From Hawksworthiomyces lignivorus (lineage: Eukaryota > Ascomycota > Sordariomycetes > Ophiostomatales > Ophiostomataceae): a stretch of 64,000 bases of DNA. Where the stretch lies: the NCBI GenBank assembly GCA_002917075.1, contig NTMA01000004.1, positions 372,001 through 436,000 on the forward strand, in the 5' to 3' direction. Made by a program: the position numbers and the translations under genes. How positions within the stretch are numbered: the first letter of the stretch is position 1; each line of letters starts with the position of its first letter. This document shows, in pieces, positions 56,483 to 64,000 of this stretch. The notes under the pieces were generated by a model, which saw only the letters and a program-made list of their open reading frames with translations, did no database searches and was not told where the DNA came from.

Positions 56483-57361
56483 ATTATTGTAAATAGTCGA
56501 GTCTTCCGGTGTCAGGGAGATAAATCAATTAATTGACGAAAATAACAAATTTAAGGCACGAGCAAGTTGCTGACGGTGCCATAGCAGCCCACAACAAAGA
56601 GCAACACTAGAGGAGACATGAAGGGGCGGAAGTGGGCTGGGAAAATCGGCCAGTCGTATCTGTATTTTTGCTTCTTGTGTTGAGCACAACGTCGCGCATG
56701 CAGCAAGGCATTTTGGAAGGGGGCCGTGCTGACAGTCGCTGCTAATAACAAACATACAGTCACTCGACAAAAATAAGGCGTCATTTTTAATTTTCAACGC
56801 GTTCACCCACTTCAGACTCACCAAAGTTAATCACCAAACAACAGCATACTCTGTTTCACAAGAGTGGTCAGAAAATGGCCAAACTATAGTCTAATCCTTA
56901 TAAAATGACTAGAATTGCATGTGCAAAAAAATCGGGTTATCCTCATCCATATATCGCCTGCACGGAGGGCGCAAAGAGACGTTAGGTATTCGACATTGTC
57001 AAGCGCTATTCGGAGCAGAATTCAGGACACAAGAAATCATATCTTGACCACACTTTAATTTTAAATGAACGATATATGCAGAGACGGTTCAGTTAACTGA
57101 TCAAAATCCTTTCATTTCAGCCCGTGAGATAGTAATTAAGTTAGGCTCTTCATGCAGCCTGGTCACATTGACTCGCACGCTTAAATATGAAAATATTCAA
57201 CATTAGAAAGCTCTCAGACGGCGCAAGTTAAATAAGTAAGCTGTAGAAAAAAAGATCGAAGTTTGTGAGGCTCTATTTCAAAAAGGCCAAAAGCTTTTTG
57301 AGAACCGTTGAGCTTATTCTGGTGAATCTGCCATTGCTCGCTGACAGTTAAATGATGGTGC
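56483..57361. other. intergenic region
   Basis: AT-rich. A short minus-strand frame (56784-56551) starts with a signal-peptide-like run (VCLLLAATVSTAPFQ) and ends with a hydrophobic stretch, but has no start context or family match, so I do not call a gene. Confidence 0.4.
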
Positions 57362-57880
57362 TCATCTCGCGTTTGCTCTCCGTCTGCTGATCTCCCGCAG
57401 AACCTGCTCCTCGCGGATCTCATCAATCGTCCGCCGGGACTTGCGGAATATTGGAAAGGAGCATCCAATGGCCACTGCGGCCATAATCGCGCTGAGCCAC
57501 ATGTCCTCGCGGAAAGCCTTCGAATAAATGTCTCACAGCACGGCGGCAGGGGCGGGGGGCATGTTGCGCACGTCCGGCTACATGGCACCGAGGCCACGAT
57601 GCCAATGGGCACGCTACATGCGTTATTACAATAATTAGCGTCTCCCTTGGATTCGCTTTGTACCAGGCAGAGAGTTCTCCGCGAAATGCTTTTGGCGAAT
57701 TAGCTTACTTGATCTAGAAAATCCAACGCTAAGTAGCGCTGGGCGTTAATACGCCGCCAAGTATGGGGCCAAGGACGCCAGACACAGCGATCACCATGCC
57801 GCAGAGCCCGCCGATGGCCTGTGTCCACCGCATTGGAGTGACTTCGGGAAGGATGACCATGGAGAGGCAATATAGACCTT
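57362..57880 (-). pseudogene. relic of an MFS drug-transporter (DHA2-like) gene
   Basis: Two fragments in the right order. Bases about 57870-57715 read LSMVILPEVTPMRWTQAIGG, LCGMVIAVSGVLGPILGG, then AT*RWIF*IK, which is the helix 4-6 region with the antiporter motif C G-x6-GP-x2-GG. Bases about 57600-57362 read LGAM*PDVRNM, then a stop before DIYSKAFREDMWLSAIMAAVAIGC, ending at a natural stop in EQVLREISRRRANAR. About 280 residues between them are missing, as is the N-terminus. Four in-frame stops are visible. Three fit CpA to TpA changes on one strand or the other (TGG to TAG twice, CAG to TAG once); the fourth fits CGA to TGA. The gene is dead. Confidence 0.75.
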
Positions 57881-57890
57881 TTCAAGAGAA

Positions 57891-58289
57891 ATGTCAATTC
57901 GTAAAGCCTTACGAAGCGGAGAGCAGGAGATCACCCAAAAAGACGCTTGTATCCGTACCGGACTTTTAGCCTCTCCTAATCAATGGCTCTACTCAAACTG
58001 GCTTGACAGCAGTCTACGTACCAATCAAGCATACAGAAAGGCCAAAAATCTACCTCTACGTTATAGCAGAGAAAGCTATACAGTTTGTTTACAGCTGCAG
58101 CACATGGGACAATACGACCGTGAAGCGTTTTGGTGGAAGATTCAGTGGACAAAAGAACAGATAACTGCGTACTTGGACTGGGATCAAGCAGAGGATAGTA
58201 GATGGGATACAATGACTTCAGAGGAGAGACGACAAGAAGTTGAAAAGCATAAAGGGGTACTTGGGCGCCACCGCTATTTTGAACTATAA
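57891..58289 (+). CDS. possible orphan gene or gene fragment
   Basis: Open frame of 132 codons immediately beside the MFS relic. From about residue 28 it looks protein-like: SPNQWLYSNWLDSSLRTNQAYRK, MGQYDREAFWWKIQWTKEQITAYLDWDQAEDSRWD and a charged helix MTSEERRQEVEKHKGVLG. I do not recognise a family. The Trp-rich helical composition is unlike random AT-rich DNA. It could be the last exon of a longer gene whose 5' part was lost, or cargo of an insertion that truncated the MFS gene. The rest of 58290-58408 is spacer. Confidence 0.35.
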   Translation: MSIRKALRSGEQEITQKDACIRTGLLASPNQWLYSNWLDSSLRTNQAYRKAKNLPLRYSRESYTVCLQLQHMGQYDREAFWWKIQWTKEQITAYLDWDQAEDSRWDTMTSEERRQEVEKHKGVLGRHRYFEL

Positions 58290-58408
58290 TTACATGTACC
58301 ATTAGATCGTTGTATAATGTTTAATGCCTAATACAATAGGTTGGATTTTGTTTTAGTGACTCGGGTCGAGGTTAAATTGGTGAAAACAGCTATACTATTC
58401 AAACTCTG

Positions 58409-59740
58409 CTACTTGTTCATATACCCATGCGGGTGTCTCGCCGCTAGGATCTCGAGATAAACGAGAGGCCGATGCGGATACGCCACTCCTTCCAACTCGG
58501 CCGGAGCCGGGGCCTGCCCAGGACCGCTTTCTGCCCCGCTTAGTTCGCTCCGGTGAGGCGACGAAGCATCTGCCAGCTGCGGCAGGTTGCTTTTGCTGAA
58601 GGGCTCGGCTGCCGCCGCGCCAGAGGCGCCAAGCTCTGTTCCGGTAGCTGCATTCTGGGAGCCTGTCTCTGGCAACTCGGCTGCTGTCGAACCGTCCTCG
58701 GCCTTTAAGTCTGTCGCTCGGCGGTGGCGGCCAATGCGTCGTATTGCCACGAGATAGTAGCCCGCCACACACAAGGCAACCGCTGCCACGCCCCCAACCA
58801 CGATGCCGGCAAGGGCTCTCGGGGCCAAGCTCGTGTTGTCGCCCGTGTAGGTTCGAAGGGTGCTCTCGCAGAAGAGGGTGCCCTTGATGACGCCTAACGC
58901 GCTAAGCTTCCGCCACGGGGCGCAGTCTAACGCCTCGGTCGAGTTGATAAACACAGATCCTTGAACAGACGTGAGATTAGGTGTTCTGGCAAAGCAAAAT
59001 GGTTAGCGGATCTGGCAGTCTCGTCCATTAGCTGGTCTACGGAAATCGGCCGCGTCGTACGTATTATGTGTATTCTCTGTCAACGAGGGCACGGGGCCTG
59101 TAATGTTGATGTCCCCCCCCATCGTTTTTAGAGCGTTCAAATCCACCGACACCGTGTTGCGCGTATTCGGCGTCTCCTGCCGAATGTGCAGCGACCCGTT
59201 GACGCTCTCCAAGGCATAGAGGAGAAACGAGGTGAGTTCCGGGTTCCCGTAGATGTTGAGATCGCCGCCTAGCCTCACTAGAGAATATAGATCGAGGATC
59301 TCAAATGTCCAGCAGCCCACAATCGAAATGGAGCCCGTGACAGTTGCCAGAGACGTAAACATGTCGAAAAAGCCGACGGATCCTGATGAGTCCGCTCGCT
59401 TGTCCGTGGAGACCCCGGTGCAGTTGACGAGGAGGCTGCCGTCGAGCGCCGTAAGAGACGAGCCGGTTTCCGTGTAGTCTGCAAAATCGTAGTTGGTTGT
59501 GGGGACGATGGTGATGTCGCCGGTGTATGTTGTGCACCGGAAGCCCTCGGAGTCGGTCAGGGCAGACGTAAGAGCCTTCGGGCTGGTAAAGACGGTTGTC
59601 AAGCTTGTCGCATTCGTCTGGCCACAGGGTCGGCCAGACTGAGCTGGTAGACCACTCTATGTTAGATCACCCGGTCCGGGTCTCAGTCGTGGGCACGCAG
59701 CCGGGAACGCACCTCTGCAAGGGCTTGCCCCGAGCAGCAT
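58409..59740 (-). CDS. receptor-L-domain-like surface protein (Ecm33-like fold) with one membrane helix
   Basis: Three exons: an upstream part ending at 59713, then 59643-59061 and 58985-58409. The middle exon shows beta-helix repeats of the receptor-L/Ecm33 type: CTTYTGDITIVPTTNY, LTALDGSLLVNCTG, LATVTGSISIVGC, LVRLGGDLNIYGNPELTSF, LESVNGSLHIRQ, LKTMGGDINITG. The last exon adds VQGSVFINSTEAL, a Cys pair, then a membrane helix (ALAGIVVGGVAAVALCVAGYYLVAI) and a cytosolic tail of about 115 residues. Exon 1 carries a signal-like run FRKAVLWFACMLLGASPCR in frame, but the only in-frame ATG is inside it (59740). An in-frame stop lies further upstream near 59845. The true start may be in another exon. 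Location: cell surface, perhaps a cell-wall or sensor protein; unlike Ecm33 it is not GPI-ended. Confidence 0.72.
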
Positions 59741-60531
59741 GCAAGCGAACCATAAAACCGCCTTCCGGAATGCATGTTGCTTCGCGGGCTTGCCGTTTGC
59801 CTCAATTCCGCCGCTGCTCCACGAACGCACCAGTGCTATTCAACTGATGAATCGTGAAACAGCTTATTAATGGCTTGTGGGCAGCAGTTTGTTAATTTTT
59901 TTTTTTTTGTTTCCTTTAGCCTGTCAGTCGCCTGGGGTTGCGCAGAGAGATGTATGTGGACAACGCCCCGGACTCAGCTGCCGGGCGCGGCTGACGGACC
60001 TCGCACTTCGGGTTCGGACCTGCAGAAGAGCCGCTTACAGGGGATGTGTTGCAAACGGTAGCCGCTGTAGGTTAGCCAGGGTAGGATTCAGCACAGCCAC
60101 ATATCCAGAAGAGGAAATCTGTCTGAAGATAAGATCGACATCGTATACATCGTATTGGGCCAAAACTATCTCAGCTGTCAATATTACGAGCTTTGGAGAA
60201 GAAAAATTCCCGTAAATTTTTTTATTTTTTTTGAATTATACCATCAAATCCAGTTCTCGGTTGCTTTATAAAACAGGACATAGAAGCCATATTCTCAAGT
60301 CGCCACAATGCTAATCACAAGATACGCAGCAAATGTCGTTTCCATCCCGTCATCTCTATATTAATAAGTGGTTGTGTACACCTGATGGCTTTAGAAAACG
60401 AGATTATGAATGAGAATCAACTAGAACAACCGCATAGGATGCAAGGCAAAGGCAGGGCCGGGTTCTGGGTCAAATGGGGCACAGAGCGAACGCCCCTACA
60501 ACTCCGTACTGCTCTAGGGATCCACGAAGCC

Positions 60532-60600
<69 letters not shown>

Positions 60601-61360
60601 CGCGACAAGGCTTCTACTGTCTTTGCTCTAAGGAATAGCCATTGATACATGCTATGGAAAACGTTCAAACACAATGCACTGAGCCCCACAAATTGACGTT
60701 GGTGCTGGAACCGGCCGTCCGGACGTGATCGTTGTGTACGGGCCAGTAACGCCAATGCATACATAATATCCGGCTATGAGAAAAGAACAGTCAGTCATGA
60801 CAGATGGATCCCACTTGTATAAGTCATTGGTAAGACGGAGAAAGGTTGGTTAGCGTACCGACGAGACAAACAAAAGGGAAATGAGCGGGTGGGAGATATG
60901 GGGAGGTTGTGCTTTAAGTCAATCTAGGTTGAATTGGCAATATTCCAAGATTTGTCGCCCATCTCGACCAAGAAAAATATTAACTCCAGTCAAGCATTTC
61001 AAATTTAGGCCCGATGAACTACGGAGTTTGTGCTGAGTTTCATAATGAAGCTGGACAGGTTGCGACCGCGGTAGCCGTAGCTCTGCGTGTGATTCTCGCC
61101 CCGGACATATATCCCCGATAGCCACCTGCAGCCGAGTCGGTGCTGAACTTCAGCAAAGTTGGCTGAGCTTCAGCCAATGGAACTAGAGTAAAAACATTAA
61201 GGTGAAAATGGTGTCAATTTAAAAGCGCAATAGAACGATCAATCGAATCTCGAGCTCCTGTCTTGGAGACGAACTTCGACCGGCAACCTACCACTTTCCA
61301 TGATTTCTTGAACTCTAGAAACTACTTTATACAGAAGCATATAATAGACTTAAAGGAGTC
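59741..61360. other. long intergenic region with microsatellite
   Basis: About 1.6 kb between the surface-protein gene and the VOC gene. T-runs occur near 59897-59908 and 60218-60232. Apart from the AAT repeat described separately, I see no gene, tRNA or transposon end. Confidence 0.5.
60532..60600 (+). repeat. (AAT)23 microsatellite
   Basis: Twenty-three perfect AAT units, 69 bp, in non-coding DNA. Perfect and long, so probably length-variable between strains. Confidence 0.97.
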
Positions 61361-62023
61361 ATGGCTCAGGTATTGTCCCGCCTTATTATCTACTCATCTT
61401 AATTAGTTCTAAGTGATATCTGGCTCAGGTAAAAGCGCATAATCTTAATGTCAATCACTTGGCAATATCCGTACCAGATGCCACAGCAGCAGCAGAGTGG
61501 TACATTGAACACTTGGGATTCTTCAGGCTCATCCCAGACGGTACGGTCTCACGCGATGACGCAAGACATGCTGATTTTGATCAAAACGCATTTAAAAGTG
61601 AGAATATATCCTTTTTCTACGAAGTCTAGGTATATTTTTATTTAGATAAATAAGCTGATGGTTTCCAATTTCTTAGTCTATGGTGACGATTTAAATGAAT
61701 TCAAAATTGCTTATCTAGTGACTGGAAACGGCATCGGGTTTGAGATCTTTGAGTTCAAAGACCCTGCCTACCAGGGACCGGGAGCGCCGACTAGATTCGG
61801 GACGCAGCACTGGGTCAATGGCGGTCTCTTCCATGTTGCTTTTACCTGCCCCGATCCGGATGCAATGTGTGAGAAGTTGGTCAAAGCTGGAGGGAAGCAG
61901 GTCGGCCGGACCGTGATTACGCCGAGTGGAGAGAAGGCCCTATACGTCATGGATCCTTGGGGAACGGTCCTGGAATTCTGCGGCACTAATTTCGAATCCT
62001 TTATGTTACTAGAGAAGACGTAA
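61361..62023 (+). CDS. VOC-superfamily (glyoxalase/extradiol dioxygenase fold) protein
   Basis: Predicted 174 residues in three exons: 61361-61369 (only ATG GCT CAG), 61429-61597 and 61677-62023. The vicinal-oxygen-chelate pattern is clear: NVNHLAISVPDATAAAEWYIEHLGF at the start of the first module, FEIFEFKDP at its end, LFHVAFTCPDPDAMCEKLVKAGGKQ opening the second, and YVMDPWGTVLEF closing it. Candidate metal ligands are His in NHLAI, Glu in FEIFEF, His in FHVAF and Glu in VLEF. Members include glyoxalase I, bleomycin-resistance proteins and ring-cleaving dioxygenases; the reaction here is open. The 9-nt first exon is flanked by an 11-bp direct repeat (see finding). It faces the SDR gene tail to tail. 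Confidence 0.85.
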
Positions 62024-62548
62024 GGACTAGCTAGATGGAACAAATCTAAATTGACATCTAGAGTACGGCAATATATATCATGAGTGAGAGGAACAATTAT
62101 CTATAAACTCGATATGAAAGCGACTTTTATTTGACATATCTTCTAAACTCATATATTTTGAACCCACTGATAACTTTATTAGATGCAAAGCATGTATTGA
62201 CTTTGAGGCCACCACATTCTTCTTATATTTCATAATTTTCTCACAGTCGCATTTCTTGGAACGGATAAGACACCGTCTAATGAACCCTCAACGGACGTGG
62301 TCAAAGGAAACCGATTGACTAGGATTTGACTAAAAAAATCGAATTGGAATATATCACAAATGAGAATTTAATAAGCTTATGTTGAGAAAAGTGTATAAGC
62401 TTAACAGTTTCGCTTAAGCGGTCCCAAAACCTTTATCATAATGTTAGACACTGTTGTTGCCAGTTTAGTTAAGCGGCCCTCTGTATTGAGCAATTATTGG
62501 GTCCTTATCGCTACATATAACGATTAGAAAGTGGTATATACGGTCTAC
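62024..62548. other. convergent 3' intergenic region
   Basis: AT-rich, 525 bp, between the VOC and SDR genes; no gene seen. Confidence 0.5.
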
Positions 62549-63523
62549 TCAGTTGGCTGACCAGGAGGGATTGTTCTTTAGGCTAGCTGCCACCTTTTCA
62601 TATACAGCCTTTATAGCTTTGTTGCTGAACTCGGGCTCCATTCTAACGAACCTTTGTCGTGCGCTGACTTCAACGGCTCTTCCGGCAGAATCAGGATCCT
62701 CGATGAGACCAACGACCGTGTCCGCGATCTCCTCCACCGTGGTAAAAAGTTCTTCATCCACCTGAGCCCACAAATCCTCGGTGTGCAAGTTGGTGTGCAC
62801 TGCCCCAGGGCAAATGCAATTTACTCGAATATTCTCTTCCCTGAGCACCTGGCTTGCGGCACGCATAAGGCCAAGCACACCATGTTTTGCAGCGGTGTAA
62901 ACTGGAACTAATGGAGAACCGTAAATAGATGCAGCTGTTCTATAGGTTAGAAGTGTTCGATATTTGAAGCATCTATCTCTGACTCAATTTATGGAACTTA
63001 CACGACGCGGTTATAGTAATGCACCCATGTAGTGGGCTATTCCGGCGCATAAAATGCATGGCAAGATAAACCGAGTATATGACACCAGTCTGCATAATTT
63101 CTTGCTCTCTTAATGATGGCGGGGCTGGTGGCCAGCTCTCTGGTGGACATTGATCATAAAATGTTGCCGGCCCGGCGATGCCAGCATTGGCGTGAACGAA
63201 GTCCAGTCGACCATGAGCATTGAAGACGGTTTCCATGGCTGTTAGCTGGCTATCATAATTGGATACATCCGCTTGTATGAACTTCGCATTCTGGCCAAGG
63301 GCCTCAGCAGCTTGTTGGCCCTGCAAAGACTTGATATCCAGTATATTTACGAACCACCCTCGATCACATAGGGCTTTGGCCACTGCAAATCCCATTCCTG
63401 ATGCTGCAGATGTAAAATATATAGATTAGCTCTAAAAGCTCTGTTTCTGAAACCACGTTTGTTTTTACACGCACCTCCACCGGTGATTAGTGCCACTTTT
63501 TTTTCTTGGTTCGTTGAGGCCAT
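62549..63523 (-). CDS. short-chain dehydrogenase/reductase (classical SDR)
   Basis: Predicted 279 residues in three exons: 63523-63475, 63403-63004 and 62939-62549. The NAD(P)-binding motif T-G-x3-G-x-G (TGGASGMG) is split by intron 1. D in VNILDIKS after strand 2 suggests NAD(H) preference. QADVSNYD and HANAGIAG are present. Catalytic Ser lies in ITITASTAASIYG, formed across intron 2, and the Y-x3-K pair is YTAAK. CPGAVHTNLH follows as the usual post-catalytic loop. The layout resembles 15-hydroxyprostaglandin-dehydrogenase-like SDRs common in fungal catabolic and secondary-metabolic clusters. The start ATG at 63523 gives the short MASTNQEKKVALITG opening. The substrate alcohol or ketone is unknown. 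Confidence 0.9.
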
Positions 63524-64000
63524 TCTGTTGTATGCGAAAATTTCTTCGGGACGGAAACGTAATTTTTCAGAGAGATCGCAATGGGTATGACAAGTAGCTC
63601 TGTTATAAAAAATATGACACTGCTCAGATATGAAGACTGGTGCGAGACGTCAATAGCTCTGCTAATCACCTCTAGTTTAGGCTCTGTCTGTCATTTGTAC
63701 GCTATTTCTTATGATCGAAGGCCACTTCTCTAAAAACCACCGGTCTGAAACTCTTGTAACACCGACTGATTATGACTGGGGAACCCACTAGCTTAATTTC
63801 AGACAAATACCACATGACATCAGGCATATATTTGGTTTAGCTATTGAGCTTTATTCGGCCAAGTTCTCTGCCTGTCCCTAGTTAGTAAACTGGGGTAAGC
63901 TTAGTCTCCGGAGGATATGTCCGACAGGGTGGACTAGAACAGATTATGGTTTGTGCGCTAACCATGCCTAAGGTTATCCGGATTTATAATGCGCTACATT
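63524..64000. other. intergenic region to window end
   Basis: Promoter of the SDR gene and spacer. TCTCCGGAGG near 63904-63913 is a palindromic CCGG element with CCG/CGG triplets. No gene is visible before the window ends. Confidence 0.45.

Noticed and set aside
59877..60215. Open frame starting after the T-run near 59.9 kb with a hydrophobic start
   Set aside because: The hydrophobic Phe run comes from the T homopolymer; the rest is not protein-like.
60385..60645. Small open frame that reads the AAT repeat as a poly-Asn tract
   Set aside because: Open only because AAT repeats contain no stop; flanks show no coding character.

Overview
The window looks like chromosomal DNA of a filamentous ascomycete (Pezizomycotina; protein style and intron structure suggest Sordariomycetes, possibly Hypocreales, but the species cannot be named). 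Genes carry short introns, mostly 57-105 nt, with GT...AG ends and CTAAC/CTAAT-like branch sites. They lie on both strands with AT-rich spacers and have fungal signature families: Zn2Cys6 regulator, ABCC transporter, OPT transporter, DUF3632 protein, PPC89/Cep57-type spindle-pole protein and Swp1. I saw no tRNA, rRNA, CRISPR array or bacterial-type operon.

Layout. 1-5.2 kb: ABCC (MRP-type) transporter, cut by the window edge. 6.9-18.3 kb: a gene-dense, GC-rich housekeeping block with a glutaminyl cyclase-like M28 enzyme, oligosaccharyltransferase subunit Swp1, a Gln-rich PPxY protein, a PPC89/Cep57-like spindle-pole protein and a monocarboxylate-transporter-like MFS protein. 19.6-23.6 kb: a decayed gene of unknown function and an intact unknown gene.

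24.1-36.9 kb: a metabolic gene cluster. It holds a Zn2Cys6 regulator, a Rieske-type non-haem iron oxygenase (choline monooxygenase-like), a FAD amine oxidase (sarcosine/pipecolate-oxidase-like), a Baeyer-Villiger-type flavin monooxygenase, an MFS transporter and a small cupin. The genes are arranged around two divergent promoters that share an identical 11-bp motif. The amine oxidase and the cupin both end in the peroxisomal signal AKL. A degenerate direct repeat of about 150 bp sits at each edge of the cluster. I infer a catabolic pathway for an N-methylated or quaternary amine: uptake, oxidative N-dealkylation, peroxisomal oxidation of a secondary amine, and ketone/amine oxygenation. The substrate is unknown. 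Two members carry premature stops: codon 4 of the oxygenase and the last fifth of the regulator.

37.4-48.8 kb: a membrane protein, a 1,138-residue disordered protein, a Cys-rich single-pass membrane protein and a DUF3632 protein, separated by a 3.6 kb gene desert. 49.2-54.2 kb: a metal-dependent amidohydrolase (prolidase/ochratoxinase-like) beside an oligopeptide (OPT) transporter, suggesting peptide or amide uptake and hydrolysis. 54.2-58.4 kb: a gene graveyard with remnants of an NLR-type N-terminal domain and of an MFS drug transporter. 58.4-64 kb: a receptor-L-domain surface protein, a perfect (AAT)23 microsatellite, a VOC (glyoxalase/dioxygenase-fold) protein and a convergent short-chain dehydrogenase.

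Several inactivated genes share one kind of lesion, CAG to TAG or TGG to TAG. This is the CpA to TpA change expected of repeat-induced point mutation (RIP). All intron models were worked out by eye from splice consensus, frame continuity and protein-family continuity; no transcript data were available.
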